A stretch of DNA of 64,000 nt from NCBI GenBank assembly GCA_019358985.1, contig JAHHIJ010000010.1, positions 117,711 to 181,710 on the forward strand, read 5' to 3'. Both the position numbers and the translations under genes were made by a program. This document shows positions 37,601 through 46,587 of this stretch, piece by piece (positions within the stretch are counted from its first letter, which is position 1; the number at the start of each line of letters is the position of its first letter). This stretch comes from Tolypothrix brevis GSE-NOS-MK-07-07A. Its GTDB lineage: Bacteria; Cyanobacteriota; Cyanobacteriia; Cyanobacteriales; Nostocaceae. The notes beneath the pieces were generated by a model. It saw only the letters and a list, made by a program, of their open reading frames with translations. It was not told the origin of the DNA and searched no databases.

Positions 37601-37965
37601 TGCACCGGAGAAAGTAAACCGTGACTTTCCCACCAACTATCTAAATTAAACTTATTGTATAAATACAAACTGTTAACTATACAATCAATCACCCCCGCAT
37701 ACCATTGCTCAGGTGTGATATCCCAAGTCCCAATCATCGTAATATCAATTGCCGCACAAGCAACACCCTCATCTTGCAAGCGTTGCATAGTTCGCACCCG
37801 CAAGCTAGATTTGCCCATCTGTCGCGAGTTCAGCACATAGCAAAACTCCGCCGCCTTCAAACCTCTGTATAAATCATCATCAGCCTGCCGCGTCACGTAA
37901 GTAGGAGCATCAGCCGGCAGACTTCCCCCTACTTGATATTCATACTTTGGGTTGGGTGCTTTCAT
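34660..37965 (-). CDS. AAA-like domain / single WD40 / TPR protein with in-frame repeat expansion
   Basis: About 1101 residues from ATG 37965 ([20 protein letters not shown]), the family start; the frame is open farther upstream only through a polypurine repeat. Domains: AAA-like ATPase of the cyanobacterial AAA_35 type with [14 protein letters not shown] (about 45-58) and Walker [11 protein letters not shown] (142-151); a charged coiled linker; one membrane segment (about 528-549); one WD40 blade [20 protein letters not shown] (630-660); and tandem TPR-like repeats with [20 protein letters not shown] (about 710-1060). Residues 258-324 are four and a half copies of a 15-residue repeat ([15 protein letters not shown]). 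Likely a large sensor/scaffold; exact role unknown. Divergent from a histidine kinase gene. Confidence 0.82.
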   Translation of the reverse strand: MKAPNPKYEYQVGGSLPADAPTYVTRQADDDLYRGLKAAEFCYVLNSRQMGKSSLRVRTMQRLQDEGVACAAIDITMIGTWDITPEQWYAGVIDCIVNSLYLYNKFNLDSWWESHGLLSPVQRLGKFIEDVLFVEISGQIVIFVDEIDSILSLSFSIDDFFALIRACYNLRADNPEYERITFALFGVATPSDLIADKKRTPFNIGRAIALTGFKFDEATTLADGFVGISNPQAVLREILAWTGGQPFLTQKVCKLLRRDVTVERLSHSAEQCRDVPVERLSHSAEQCRDVPVERLSHSAEQCRDVPVERLSHSAEQCRDVPVERLIEELVRSHVIKHWESQDEPEHLRTIRDRILQNQQRAGRLLGLYQQILQRGEVAGDDSSEQMELRLSGLVVKEQVLKVSNRIYAEVFNQSWVDEAFAKLRPYAQALTAWFDSGCQDESRLLRGQTLRDAQTWTVGKSLSDQDYQFLAASQQLDRQEVQIALDAERQAKQILADARQKAEIALEEERQANQRLAQAQQKTRRQTYIGAAILGVTLLGAVGVAALAEQARRRAFSISEVEQQGSYALEQFKSNKNESVQSLVMAMKAGQTLKGLVKEKPSIVDYPTLSPILSIQEILPEIEEKNTLEGHSGSVTSVAFSSDGKTIASGSYDNTIKIWYFDLDNLLSRGCHKLKAYLISHAEALEPLTFCQEQNPDILLAATPFMVTAGETAARNGNFEDALAKFKTAKKWNSKLDINPEVKTASLRFEFAGRDSAKKGDFDGAVTNFKQAKQLNVKIDFDTDTDGVQNDPEKVAKELVSQALVKQAREIADKGDVDAVVAKFKQAQQLNAKIDLDDNTEGVQTNPQAVAKKLVSQALVQQGKDVATQGNFDGAVAKFKQAQQLDAKIDLDDNTDGVQTNIQAVTKHFISKGLVDQGKQLARQGDINDAVAKLKQAQRIQPKIDINPDIDGVQNNPEKVAQDFYIAGLIDEAEEQLKQDEYRKAQAVYKRIENLKPTKENLAKSENSFCRQASLQGYVKNVVNDACEKAVKLAPNNANIRDSRGLARALTGNFQGAIEDFQVFIESTNDADAKELREAWVKDLQAGNNPFTPEVLEKLHL
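36992..37198. repeat. 45-bp minisatellite inside the AAA-protein gene
   Basis: Unit begins AGACGTTCCACCGGTACGTC and is 45 bp long; copies start at 36992, 37037, 37082 and 37127, with a partial changed one at 37172. Each contains the family-A half-palindrome (AGACGTTCC..GGTACGTCTCTAC). 45 bp keeps the frame, adding 15 residues per copy. Confidence 0.92.
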
Positions 37966-38084
37966 TGGAAGATGGGGGGAGAGGGGGAGGGGAGGGAGAG
38001 GGAGCAGGGGAGGCAGGGGAGGCAGGGGGAGCGAGGGGGGAGCTTTAAATGCAATAATAATACCAATAAAGCACCTGCCCCGAC

Positions 38085-38200
38085 GATTAAAATCGCGGCT
38101 ACACGAACCAAGTCCACCTACGTGGACTTTAGAAAGGTTAGGAGTTTTAAACCCACGCCGGTGGGTTTTGTTTGTGTAGCTGCGACTTCTAGTCGCTAGG
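38085..38200. repeat. Dispersed structured repeat, family C
   Basis: About 115 bp between the divergent AAA-protein and kinase genes: AAAATCGCGGCTACACGAACC, GTCCACCTACGTGGAC, AACCCACGCCGGTGGGTT, and TGTAGCTGCGACTTCTAGTC. Two inner hairpins sit within an outer pair, an RNA-like cloverleaf. Related copies are at 13563-13650 and 46833-46880. Confidence 0.7.
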
Positions 38201-38223
38201 TCTACCGTATATATTATGACTAC

Positions 38224-39303
38224 ATGAGTTCCCAATCTGACAAAATTCTCGTTGTAGACGATTCTCCCGATAACATATTTTTAGTCAAAACTATTCTGGA
38301 GGAAGAAGGTTACACAGTTACCACAGCCGAAAATGGGGCTAGTGCGATCGCGCAAATTGAAAAATTTGGTTGTGACTTGGTATTGCTAGATTTGATGATG
38401 CCGGGAATAGATGGTTACGAAGTAACTAAGCGTGTACGTGGTAATACGCAATTACCATATATCCCCATTCTGCTGATTACCGCACATGACGCACCGAATG
38501 TTGCTCAAGGATTAGATTTAGGTGCTGATGATTTTATCCGCAAACCTGTTACAGTGGATGAATTATTAGCGCGAGTGCGATCGCTTCTGCGATTGAAACG
38601 CAGCATAGACGAACGTGATGAAATAGCCCGTCAGCGAGAAGATTTTGTCTCCCGTCTTACCCACGATTTACGCACCCCTTTAGTAGCAGCAGATCGAATG
38701 CTAATGCTATTTCAGCAAGGTGCTTTAGGAAATCTATCAGCGCAAATGGAAGAAATTATCACCATCATGGCACGTAGTAATACCAACCTGCTAGGGATGG
38801 TGAATACCTTATTAGAAGTTTACCGCTTTGAAGCCGGTCGCAAAACCTTGGCATTTCAACCAGTTAATATGCGATCGTTATTAGAAGAGATTGCTGGAGA
38901 ACTAACACCTTTAGCGCAAGCCAAATCACTTTGTATAAAACTTGATTTCATTGAAGAGTTAAGCAGTACAATGATAGGCGATCGCTTAGAATTACATCGA
39001 TTATTCACCAACCTTATAGGCAATGCTATCAAATTTACCGACATTGGTTCAATTACCATCCGCTTAACTTTTCAAACTGAAATTGTTACCATCGAAATAG
39101 CAGATACAGGTTCAGGTATTCCCCCCCAAGAACAAGCTACCTTATTTGAACGATTTCGCCAAGGAAGTCACAAAAGTTCTGGTAGTGGTTTAGGACTTTA
39201 TCTTTCTCGTCGAATCGTCGAAGCACATAAAGGAACTATTCGAGTCAATTCTGAATTCGGTAAAGGTAGTATATTTATTGTAAATTTACCCGTGAAACAG
39301 TAG
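38224..39303 (+). CDS. Response regulator-histidine kinase hybrid
   Basis: 359-residue signalling protein with an N-terminal receiver (phospho-Asp56 in [16 protein letters not shown], acidic LVVDDSPDN, Lys in [10 protein letters not shown]) and a C-terminal kinase: H box [20 protein letters not shown] with His147, N box [18 protein letters not shown] boxes [13 protein letters not shown] and [18 protein letters not shown]. No sensor domain or membrane segment, so it receives phosphate from, or passes it to, other proteins. Divergent from the AAA/WD40/TPR gene. Target unknown. Confidence 0.92.
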   Translation: MSSQSDKILVVDDSPDNIFLVKTILEEEGYTVTTAENGASAIAQIEKFGCDLVLLDLMMPGIDGYEVTKRVRGNTQLPYIPILLITAHDAPNVAQGLDLGADDFIRKPVTVDELLARVRSLLRLKRSIDERDEIARQREDFVSRLTHDLRTPLVAADRMLMLFQQGALGNLSAQMEEIITIMARSNTNLLGMVNTLLEVYRFEAGRKTLAFQPVNMRSLLEEIAGELTPLAQAKSLCIKLDFIEELSSTMIGDRLELHRLFTNLIGNAIKFTDIGSITIRLTFQTEIVTIEIADTGSGIPPQEQATLFERFRQGSHKSSGSGLGLYLSRRIVEAHKGTIRVNSEFGKGSIFIVNLPVKQ

Positions 39304-39395
39304 ACCTTCGCTTCGGACATTGTGTAATTAATTCTGTCTGGTTACTTATTACTTTTGACTTCCCCGCAGCCGCACTAGGGTGTGGACTAATTTTA

Positions 39396-39941
39396 TCACC
39401 CTAACAATTCGTTAACTGATACATTGAAACCTTTTAATACAGTTTGAGTTTTAACAATTTCACTATCAGTAAACACAAGTCGCTGATTTTTGGTAATGAC
39501 AATTATCCAACGATTTTCAGGAAACACTAACCAAACTTCTTCGCATCCAGACTGCAAATATTCTTTAGATTTAGCAATTACATCTTCAGCTAAATCTGTA
39601 GGAGAAACTATCTCAGCAATTAGTGGGAAACTTTGAGGTAAAACAGCAGGTTCACCAAATTGGCTAATTAGTTCTGGTGTGAGATAAGCAACATCAGGAA
39701 CACGTCCTTGTTTATTGGTGCGACAAGGTACTTCTGTATAGACTTCTCCTCCTTGTCCACTAGACTCTGTATAACTTATCCAATAAGACCCTAATTTTAA
39801 CTGTATCCGACTATGCTTAAGTGTCACTCCGTTTTTCTCCACTAATTGCCCATCCACCCATTCTGTATTATCAGGGGGATTTTGCATCCAGTCTTCTAAT
39901 GAAAATGTTGATACATTTGCAATAATTGTAGAAGTTAGCAT
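39396..39941 (-). CDS. Uma2-family endonuclease-like protein
   Basis: 181-residue DUF820/Uma2 protein. Core MQNPPDNTEWVDGQLVEKNG, then GRVPDVAYLTPELI...PLIAEIVSPTDLAEDVIAKS (the D..E..K nuclease-fold series) and YLQSGCEEVWLVFPENRWII. Intact and of normal size, unlike the relative at 32962 which has an added tail. Possible nuclease activity is inferred from fold only. Confidence 0.9.
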   Translation of the reverse strand: MLTSTIIANVSTFSLEDWMQNPPDNTEWVDGQLVEKNGVTLKHSRIQLKLGSYWISYTESSGQGGEVYTEVPCRTNKQGRVPDVAYLTPELISQFGEPAVLPQSFPLIAEIVSPTDLAEDVIAKSKEYLQSGCEEVWLVFPENRWIIVITKNQRLVFTDSEIVKTQTVLKGFNVSVNELLG

Positions 39942-39976
39942 TAATATCTATTCTCCTTTGACAGCGGTTACTAAAA

Positions 39977-42334
39977 TTATGACAGATTATTTCTGAAAGC
40001 ATCCATAGCTGTTTGTACTTTCTCAATTTGTTTTGGTGCTTGCATTTCTTGAAAAAGAGCGATCGCATTCTCAAAATTTTCTCTACTCTGGTTAACTTCA
40101 CCTTTTTTTTGATTAGTTAACGCTAATTGATAATAAGCTTCAGCTAAATCAGATTTTGCACCTATTTTATCAAGCATTTTTATTGATTCTAAATGATGCG
40201 AAAGCGATTTATCAAATTCTTGCTGTTCTCGATACAGTTCCCCTAAACAACTTATGGCTTTCGCTTTCACCTGAGTAAAGTTGTTTTCTTCAGCATACAA
40301 TATAACTCTTTCACATAACTCGAATGATTTGGGGATATTTCCTAAATTTTTATAAGTTAAACATAAAAATAATAAGTTATGTCCAGTTCCCCAAGCTGTC
40401 AATTGAGCTGTAGACATCGCTGTTTCCACCTTTTGAGCTAGGAAAAAAGCCTCTTCTCTTAGCTCTAAAGATGAGTTTACGAAAGCTAAACAGCATTCCG
40501 AGTAAACAATATACTCATAAGAGGTTTCAGTTTGTTCTACAATAATACAAACAGAATTGAAAAAAAACTTAGCTTCTTCAAGCTCCCATAACTCCATTTT
40601 GCAGAGTCCTATATTAAACAAGGGAGATATTTTGAGGATATTAAGTTCAAATTTATCTACAATTATCCTTGATTCTTGATGGCATTCTAAGGCTGTGGAA
40701 AGTCTTCCAATTAATCGATAACTATAACCGAGAATATTGTAAAGCCTACTACGTTTCTCCTGACAGCTAATATTGTCGATTATCTGCGTAATTACAGAAA
40801 TTATTTTTTGAATTAAACCTAATTGATAGAATGAACAACCTAAGGGTAAAGTATTTTTTTGTTTCTTATCTCTTCTATAAAGAATTACACCTCCCGCTTC
40901 TTCAACATCATTAATTTCCAGAAAGTGATAAAAAGCCTCTAAAGCACTTAAGGCATCAGTTGTATTTTCGACTTCTGTAATTATTTTTCTCCAAAAATCT
41001 GCGGCTTTGCGATTGACTAATTCCCATTCTTCACTTACTAATCTCAGTCTAGCGATCGCTTCATCTCTAATTACTGGATGCAGCCAATATTGTCCTTTTT
41101 TAGCTTCGATCAAAGATAAATCTTGCAAGGCTTTAATTACACGTTTCCGTTGTTGTTCAGGTACATCCCAAAGCAAGCAGAAAATTCCCTCGATAGGTAC
41201 TGAAGGAATATCTTGATAGCGATAGCATCCCAAACGACACAAAAGACGATAAGCTTCTAAATCTATTTGTTGTAATCGATTAAACTGGCTAGCAACTAAA
41301 TCTTTTAATTCTCTTTCTATTAGCAAATCTGTAGAGTTTTCCTGCCAATATGCATCTATATCACCTTGAAAATCTGTGAATATTGCTCCTCTGAGAATTT
41401 GCATTGCTTTGGCATTACCTCCATAAGTTCTACACATTTCATTCAGGACGGTTGAATTACAATTGATATTACGGCTGCTGAAAAAATGTTGCCATACCTG
41501 CTCATCTAAACCTTCTAATGGGTAAAGATGAACTTCTATACTTGACTCACGCAGACGCTCGCGACTTGTGATTAAAGTAACTGAATGCGCGTCCGAATCG
41601 CTTAATACTCTTAATAGTTCTACATAAGGACGATGAGATTCTAAAAATTTACCATTTTTATCAAGAGCAGTTTCCAAATTGTCAATAAACACGCCAATTT
41701 TTCGAGATTGATTTCGCAGCTTTCGTCGCAGTCGCTCTAAGTTTATCCCAAAATCTCTTCCTGGTTCTTCATTAAAATCTCGCCGCAACCATTCTTCAAC
41801 TACACTCTCTACAGGGGTGAGGTTTTGGACTTCTGTTGCCATCCACAGTTCTAAAACAAAGTCGAAGTTTTGCGCTTTGAAATACTTACGAGCTAAGGTT
41901 GTTTTGCCTACACCACCTTCTGCTTGGATGAGAATCAGTTTCACACCACTATTAATGATGTTGTGGAGTTCAGCTATTTCGCGATCGCGTCCCAAAAAGT
42001 TAGAATCTATACCTGATCTAACGCTATTTGTCAAATCTTCAATACTTGCGCTGTTGGTGCTATACTGCTGTTTCCAAAGTCGTTCCACCACACTTTGAAA
42101 GCTTCCCTTTGTGATTTTTTCTCCCAATATCTCTGAGAGTAGCTGCCAAAGTCCCGCTCCAACTTCTTTTAAATATACAGACGAGTAGGCACAACTCTCT
42201 GCAATGTCATCATACGTCTTTCGCCGATCCTGCCATAAATCAGAAAATATAATTCTTTGGGGTTGTTCTAAGTGTCTCCCTGTTTTTACAAATACTAATC
42301 TGTCAGCAAATTCTAAGGCTTCTTCCGCACCCAT
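39977..42334 (-). CDS. STAND ATPase: vMAP N-terminal domain, NB-ARC and TPR repeats
   Basis: 785 residues. N-terminal vMAP-type helix-turn-helix-like domain (about 1-90, DRLVFVKTGRHLEQPQRIIF, YDDIAESCAYSSVYLKEVGA); NB-ARC ATPase with Walker A LIQAEGGVGKTTLARKYF (about 134-152) and Walker B KIGVFIDNLETAL (Asp218), a VTLITSRERLRE sensor and LEGLDEQVW; a winged-helix region with YRLLCRLGCYRYQ; then TPR repeats to the end (SRLYNILGYSYRLIGRLSTA, CLGELYREQQEFDKSLSHH). STAND proteins act as ligand-triggered oligomeric switches; some bacterial members are antiphage. No effector domain is visible, so a partner protein may supply it. Confidence 0.87.
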   Translation of the reverse strand: MGAEEALEFADRLVFVKTGRHLEQPQRIIFSDLWQDRRKTYDDIAESCAYSSVYLKEVGAGLWQLLSEILGEKITKGSFQSVVERLWKQQYSTNSASIEDLTNSVRSGIDSNFLGRDREIAELHNIINSGVKLILIQAEGGVGKTTLARKYFKAQNFDFVLELWMATEVQNLTPVESVVEEWLRRDFNEEPGRDFGINLERLRRKLRNQSRKIGVFIDNLETALDKNGKFLESHRPYVELLRVLSDSDAHSVTLITSRERLRESSIEVHLYPLEGLDEQVWQHFFSSRNINCNSTVLNEMCRTYGGNAKAMQILRGAIFTDFQGDIDAYWQENSTDLLIERELKDLVASQFNRLQQIDLEAYRLLCRLGCYRYQDIPSVPIEGIFCLLWDVPEQQRKRVIKALQDLSLIEAKKGQYWLHPVIRDEAIARLRLVSEEWELVNRKAADFWRKIITEVENTTDALSALEAFYHFLEINDVEEAGGVILYRRDKKQKNTLPLGCSFYQLGLIQKIISVITQIIDNISCQEKRSRLYNILGYSYRLIGRLSTALECHQESRIIVDKFELNILKISPLFNIGLCKMELWELEEAKFFFNSVCIIVEQTETSYEYIVYSECCLAFVNSSLELREEAFFLAQKVETAMSTAQLTAWGTGHNLLFLCLTYKNLGNIPKSFELCERVILYAEENNFTQVKAKAISCLGELYREQQEFDKSLSHHLESIKMLDKIGAKSDLAEAYYQLALTNQKKGEVNQSRENFENAIALFQEMQAPKQIEKVQTAMDAFRNNLS

Positions 42335-42752
42335 TGGTTATTGAAGTTGAAGTATCGTTTTTTATTCAATGTAGCGTGATTTTTCCAACTTTTTCCAACT
42401 TTTTCTCATACAACCTACTTTTTCCTACAGATTTTATCAGTAAAACTACCCACTTAATCCGGCTGACAAGCTATAAATTATTCAATACACTTTGTAGTAT
42501 GAAAAATAAAGTTTATTACGCAGCTTTAAGGGGCACAATCTCCAGAAATGCTCAGAGTTACTTTGGTGAGGAGATATTTATTATAACTCTGATAGTGCGA
42601 TCAAAGAAGGAGTATTAGTAATTGTGCCAACAGTACATACATAAATGGCTAATTAAAGCTGTGTTATCTAAAGCTACCTGAGGTATTTACTGACTCAATC
42701 GAGGAAAACGTCCGAACATTTACTAGCTAACTCTTGATTATGGGGTTAAATT
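42335..42752. other. Intergenic region, no supported gene
   Basis: 418 bp of A/T-rich DNA between the divergent STAND and small membrane protein genes. A short plus-strand frame at the left has no family likeness or clear ribosome site. No RNA gene or long palindrome seen. Confidence 0.45.
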
Positions 42753-43016
42753 ATGTTCTCAAAAGACTGTCCTCACGATTGCGAAAGCAATCATTGTCCT
42801 TTTGCCCAAGACACGCATAATCCTAACAGATATGTCTGCCTGAAATGCGGTTTTGATAGACAAATAGATCGAAATAGAATTGATTTTGGTTCCTTTTTGC
42901 TGCTGATTTTCACCATGCTGGTAATAGTATCGCTGTTAGCTAATGATGGTAAGCAAAATAAAAAAACAGTGCCAGAAAAGCCAAAGCAATCTTCTTTATC
43001 ATCCATCATTTTGTAA
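42753..43016 (+). CDS. Small membrane protein with zinc-ribbon-like N-terminus
   Basis: 87 residues: a cysteine-rich start (CPHDCESNHCPF...YVCLKCGFD, six Cys) that could bind zinc, then one hydrophobic helix SFLLLIFTMLVIVSLLA (about 47-63) and a short charged tail. Not a family that I recognise. 55 bp upstream of another small membrane-protein gene on the same strand; they may be co-expressed. Confidence 0.6.
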   Translation: MFSKDCPHDCESNHCPFAQDTHNPNRYVCLKCGFDRQIDRNRIDFGSFLLLIFTMLVIVSLLANDGKQNKKTVPEKPKQSSLSSIIL

Positions 43017-43070
43017 ATGCTTAATGGCATTTCATTTCTAGACTCAGCAACATAATTTGGGTGCAAAACT

Positions 43071-43298
43071 ATGACTACGAATCAGTATACGCCTTTGATG
43101 AGATTGGCTTCCAAAGTTCTCAAGTATTTCTTGTTGGTAATATTAGGCTTTGCGATCGCCTACATTTTATCAACAGCTTTTAACGCCTTACCTATTGCCA
43201 AAATACTACTACCTTTTGTAGTATTTGGATTTAAAAAGCTAGGAATTATTCTCTTGTGTTTGTTAGCAGCAGCAGTAATTCTTGAATCTTGGCGTTAA
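43071..43298 (+). CDS. Small two-helix membrane protein
   Basis: 75 residues, MTTNQYTPLMRLASKVLKYF, with two hydrophobic segments (LLVILGFAIAYILSTAF and LGIILLCLLAAAVIL). No motif points to a function. Followed by a strong palindrome at 43362-43394 that could end the transcript. Confidence 0.6.
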   Translation: MTTNQYTPLMRLASKVLKYFLLVILGFAIAYILSTAFNALPIAKILLPFVVFGFKKLGIILLCLLAAAVILESWR

Positions 43299-43361
43299 AA
43301 TTCGATGAAATAGGGAATGGAGGAAATTTCCCTATCTTCTTTTAGCATTCAGAAACTTCTC

Positions 43362-43394
43362 ATATCCCCGACTTCTTAAAGAAGTCGGGGATAT
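43362..43394. repeat. Perfect palindrome (ATATCCCCGACTTCTT)
   Basis: ATATCCCCGACTTCTT - A - AAGAAGTCGGGGATAT, a 16-bp perfect stem with one central base. This 'CCCCGACTTCTT' element is a frequent dispersed palindrome in filamentous cyanobacteria; it may also act as a transcript end for the gene before it. Confidence 0.85.
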
Positions 43395-43518
43395 AAACAG
43401 TGTATTTTAATTTATGTTAAATTTTTAATTTATCCACTTTATGTGTATGCTAAACTTAATAAGTTATCTATTAAATATAAATAAATTCTTAAGATGTTGA
43501 CATTATCCCAACAAATTA

Positions 43519-43848
43519 ATGCTCGATTTCAACACCATAACTGAGTTATCCCGCGCCAACTGCGCGACTATTTGTGCATTTCTCGTGCCAGCCAACTTAC
43601 TGGCAACATCCTCGACAATCATTTTGGCAGCACTACGACGCCCAACACATCAAGTATGGCAAGCATGTGCAATTGCCACCTTTTTCGCTGTAGTGATGAT
43701 ATTGCATGTCTATACCTGGTTCATGATTGGCGTCGTCATGGCTCCTACTTATATCCTCATGTGGCTAGCAATCACCTGTTTGCTGTCTAATTTCGCAGCG
43801 ATTCTGCTGCAAAGACACTTCCCTAAGATCGTCAGCTTCGGAAGATAA
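43519..43848 (+). CDS. Small integral membrane protein, 109 aa
   Basis: Three hydrophobic segments (CATICAFLVPANLLATSSTI, AIATFFAVVMILHVYTWFMI, VVMAPTYILMWLAITCLLSN) and a short soluble tail. Start at ATG 43519. Family not recognised. Followed by two hairpins (43861-43881 and 43893-43916). Confidence 0.65.
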   Translation: MLDFNTITELSRANCATICAFLVPANLLATSSTIILAALRRPTHQVWQACAIATFFAVVMILHVYTWFMIGVVMAPTYILMWLAITCLLSNFAAILLQRHFPKIVSFGR

Positions 43849-43860
43849 GACGCCCTCATG

Positions 43861-43916
43861 CCCTCAGGCTTCAGCCTGGGGCTATACTAACAAAGCCAGC
43901 CTGGGTTGGCTGGCTT
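43861..43916. repeat. Pair of hairpins after the membrane-protein gene
   Basis: CCCTCAGGCT TC AGCCTGGGG (43861-43881) and AAGCCAGCC TGGGTT GGCTGGCTT (43893-43916, 9-bp stem). They follow the stop of the 109-aa gene by 13 bp and could be a double terminator; T-runs are short. Confidence 0.6.
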
Positions 43917-44037
43917 CCTTCGTGTAACCATACGCTAGAAGGGTATGAGGAGAATATTTATGCAAATCAATTACTAACTGAGTGACAATTGATCGCTTAG
44001 AATAAAAAGGTTGTCAAAAGTTGCGATATCTGTTGTC

Positions 44038-44211
44038 ATGGCTGTTCCTAAGAAGAAAACATCGAAGTCCAAAAGAGATAAACGCCGAGCTACCTGGAAG
44101 CACAAAGCTATAATTCAAGCTCAGAAAGCTCTTTCCTTAGGCAAGTCAATTTTGTCTGGGCGTTCTACATTTGTCTATCCAACTGCTGAAGAAGAGGAAG
44201 AAGAGGAATAA
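44038..44211 (+). CDS. rpmF: 50S ribosomal protein L32
   Basis: 57-residue large-subunit ribosomal protein. Starts at ATG 44038 ([20 protein letters not shown]), the standard cyanobacterial L32 beginning; the frame is open nine codons farther upstream but that part is not L32. The C-terminus runs [10 protein letters not shown], an acidic poly-Glu tail encoded by GAAGAAGAGGAAG repeats; it is common for cyanobacterial L32 to end acidic. Monocistronic. Confidence 0.94.
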   Translation: MAVPKKKTSKSKRDKRRATWKHKAIIQAQKALSLGKSILSGRSTFVYPTAEEEEEEE

Positions 44212-44368
44212 TTTCCTTTTTTTGAATAGGTAGTCCGGAAAAGCTAATCGAGTTAATGAAAAATTGGTAATCGGTAATTGGGAACACCTATTACCGAAGA
44301 CCGATGACCATGTAAATAATCGTATAAAGATTAATTAAGTAAATGAGTGTAAATAAACGCTTCTAAAT

Positions 44369-44424
44369 GTAGTGAGGGCTGAAGTCCTCAAAAACTTTGC
44401 TATGAGCGGTAAACCTCTCACTAC
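44369..44424. repeat. Dispersed palindrome, family B
   Basis: About 56 bp framed by GTAGTGAGGG and CCTCTCACTAC with inner TTTGCTATGAGCGGTAAACC. It is the inverted-orientation sister of the copy at 8278-8333. Just upstream of the molybdopterin oxidoreductase gene. Confidence 0.7.
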
Positions 44425-44447
44425 GAAAAACTTATTTTTTTTTAATT

Positions 44448-45044
44448 ATGCTAGGTAAATTTTTTCAGAAACCACAAAAAGAAGAAAGCGAACGCGTTCC
44501 TCAAGGACAATATTTAACTAAGGGCTTCCCTGTATTAACTTACGGTGCAACGCCGAAAATTAAGATAGAGGAATGGGAATTGAAAGTTTGGGGTTTGGCA
44601 AAACCTGCTACTTTTAATTGGTCTGATTTTATGTCATTACCCCAACACCAATTCACCGCAGACTTTCACTGTGTAACACGTTGGTCAAAACTTGATGTCA
44701 AGTGGACTGGGATTAAAGTTACAGATTTTATGAAGCTGATTGAGGTAGATGCGAAAGCTGCTCACATTATGGAACACAGCTACGGTGGTTACACTACTAA
44801 TATTGCAATGGAAGACTTTGTGCGTGAAGAAAACTTCTTTGCTTTTAAAGTATTTGATGAAGATTTGTCAACAGAACATGGTGGTCCAATGCGGTTAGTT
44901 GTTCCTCATCTTTACGCTTGGAAAAGTGCTAAATGGATTAATGGTTTAGAATTTTTAGAGAAGGAAGAATTAGGTTTTTGGGAACGTAATGGTTATCACC
45001 GTCGTGGTGAACCTTGGGCTGAAGAACGTTATAGCAGCTTTTAG
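44448..45044 (+). CDS. Sulfite oxidase-like molybdopterin oxidoreductase
   Basis: 198-residue protein of the sulfite-oxidase/YedY-like fold. The cofactor cysteine is Cys75 in ADFHCVTRWSKLDVKWTGI, with VPHLYAWKSAKWINGLEFLE and AFKVFDEDLSTEHGGPMRLV as further landmarks. It lacks a signal peptide, so it is likely cytoplasmic, and lacks the dimerisation and haem domains of full sulfite oxidases. Physiological substrate unknown. ATG 44448 begins MLGKFFQKPQKEESERVPQG. Confidence 0.88.
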   Translation: MLGKFFQKPQKEESERVPQGQYLTKGFPVLTYGATPKIKIEEWELKVWGLAKPATFNWSDFMSLPQHQFTADFHCVTRWSKLDVKWTGIKVTDFMKLIEVDAKAAHIMEHSYGGYTTNIAMEDFVREENFFAFKVFDEDLSTEHGGPMRLVVPHLYAWKSAKWINGLEFLEKEELGFWERNGYHRRGEPWAEERYSSF

Positions 45045-45057
45045 CAACCGTCGTCAA

Positions 45058-45086
45058 GTAGAGACGTGACCGTGGAACGTCTCTAC
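45058..45086. repeat. Dispersed palindrome, family A
   Basis: GTAGAGACGTGACC GTGGAACGTCTCTAC, imperfect inverted repeat 14 bp after the oxidoreductase stop. Confidence 0.75.
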
Positions 45087-45121
45087 AATAATACAGCAGA
45101 TTGCATTGTTATTAAATACAC

Positions 45122-45150
45122 GTAGAGACGTAGCACTGCTACGTCTCTAC
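45122..45150. repeat. Dispersed palindrome, family A
   Basis: GTAGAGACGTAGCA C TGCTACGTCTCTAC, perfect 14-bp arms. Almost identical to the copy at 60692-60720 (central base differs). The sequence around it, CAGCAGATTGCA..ATAC, is also shared in part with 7850-7970. Confidence 0.85.
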
Positions 45151-45210
45151 AGGGTTTTAGGTTTTACGCATGTACCTCATTTATCTGGAATCTGCTGTAT
45201 GTCTGATTTG

Positions 45211-46587
45211 CTAGCCTAGAATTCGCTTTAGTAAGGATAATTTACCTTTGTAGGGAGGGTATAACCATTTAACATCTATTAGGAAAGGCTTGTATAAGAT
45301 GCTTTTGTAATGGGAAAATGTGTCAAAACTAGCTTTACCGTGATAGTTACCAATACCGCTTTCACCTACACCACCAAATGGTAAAGATGAGACAGCAACT
45401 TGGATGACTGTGTGATTGATACACACTCCTCCAGATGAAGTTTGCTGACATACTTGCTTTTGGAGGTTTTTGTTTTGGGAAAATAAGTATAAAGCTAGGG
45501 GTTTTGGTCGAGAATTAATTAAAGCGATCGCTTCACTAATATCTGTGTATTCAATCACAGGCAAAATGGGTCCAAAAATCTCCTCCTGCATCACTGCATC
45601 TGTTAAGGAAACTTGATCAATCACTGTCGGAGCAATATAAGACTCTGAAGAATTACTTTCTCCACCAACTATAATTTTACCATCTTTTAAGAAATTAACC
45701 AACCTGTCAAAGTGTTTTTGATGAATAATTCTGGCATAATCTGGACTCGTTGCCGGATTGTCACCATAAAATTCTTTGAGACATTTTTGGATAGCAGCTA
45801 ACAAATTAGCTTTGATTTTTTTATCAACTAAAAGATAATCAGGTGCAATACAAGTTTGTCCTGCATTCAGAAATTTGCCCCAGGTAATACGTCTGGCAGT
45901 TTGTTCAAGATTGATGTCAGAATCGACAATGCAAGGGCTTTTACCGCCTAATTCCAAAGTAACTGGGGTGAGGTATTTTGCAGCAGCTTCCATGACTATT
46001 TTACCCACTGCTGTGCCACCAGTGAAAAAGATATGGTCAAACTTTTCTGCTAATAGTTGTTGACTTGTTTCTACACCTCCTTCTAACACTGCTATATAAG
46101 CTGGATCGAAAGATTTGCGAATGATTTGTGCTAAAACACGAGAAGTATGAGGTGCGAGTTCTGAAGGTTTGATAATTGTACAGTTGCCGGCTGCGATCGC
46201 ACCCACCAATGGTGAGATAATTAGTTGCAATGGATAGTTCCAAGGACCAATAATCAAAACCACTCCCAAGGGTTCGGGATAAATTCGTGCCGATGCAGGG
46301 AAAAAGTCCAGAGAAACTGGTACTTTCTTAGGTTTAGTCCAATTTTTAATATCTTTGACTGCTGAATCAATTTCCTTATATACTAAAATTTCTGTTGCAT
46401 AAGCCTCAAATTCTGGTTTCTTTAAATCTGCTTGCAGTGCTTCGATAATAAGTTGTGTATGCTCGATTATTGCTTGTTTGAGAGTTTTTAATTGGGCAAT
46501 GCGAAAATCAATACTTTTGGTTTCTCCTGTTTGAAAAAACTCGCGTTGTTTGCGGATAATATCAACGATGGATAAGTTAGCAAGCAT
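45211..46587 (-). CDS. Aldehyde dehydrogenase (fatty-aldehyde type, ALDH3-like)
   Basis: 458-residue NAD(P)-dependent aldehyde dehydrogenase. Active-site Cys lies in GKFLNAGQTCIAPDYLLV and the general base Glu in TPVTLELGGKSPCIVDSD; cofactor loop FFTGGTAVGKIVMEAAAKYL. The short N-terminus and C-terminal SLLKRIL tail match the class 3 group; the cyanobacterial member (slr0091-like) oxidises fatty and apocarotenoid aldehydes. Alone on the minus strand. Confidence 0.92.
   Translation of the reverse strand: MLANLSIVDIIRKQREFFQTGETKSIDFRIAQLKTLKQAIIEHTQLIIEALQADLKKPEFEAYATEILVYKEIDSAVKDIKNWTKPKKVPVSLDFFPASARIYPEPLGVVLIIGPWNYPLQLIISPLVGAIAAGNCTIIKPSELAPHTSRVLAQIIRKSFDPAYIAVLEGGVETSQQLLAEKFDHIFFTGGTAVGKIVMEAAAKYLTPVTLELGGKSPCIVDSDINLEQTARRITWGKFLNAGQTCIAPDYLLVDKKIKANLLAAIQKCLKEFYGDNPATSPDYARIIHQKHFDRLVNFLKDGKIIVGGESNSSESYIAPTVIDQVSLTDAVMQEEIFGPILPVIEYTDISEAIALINSRPKPLALYLFSQNKNLQKQVCQQTSSGGVCINHTVIQVAVSSLPFGGVGESGIGNYHGKASFDTFSHYKSILYKPFLIDVKWLYPPYKGKLSLLKRILG

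Noticed and set aside
38090..38200. tRNA-like cloverleaf between the AAA-protein and kinase genes
   Set aside because: It has three stems but no anticodon loop, T-loop or acceptor features; it is a dispersed repeat (family C).
42334..42618. Plus-strand 94-codon frame upstream of the small membrane gene
   Set aside because: No family resemblance, no ribosome site, A/T-rich and overlapping the start of the STAND gene by one base; chance frame more likely.
44369..44424. Attenuator or riboswitch before the molybdopterin oxidoreductase
   Set aside because: The same element occurs at 8278 without relation to such a gene; it is a dispersed palindrome.
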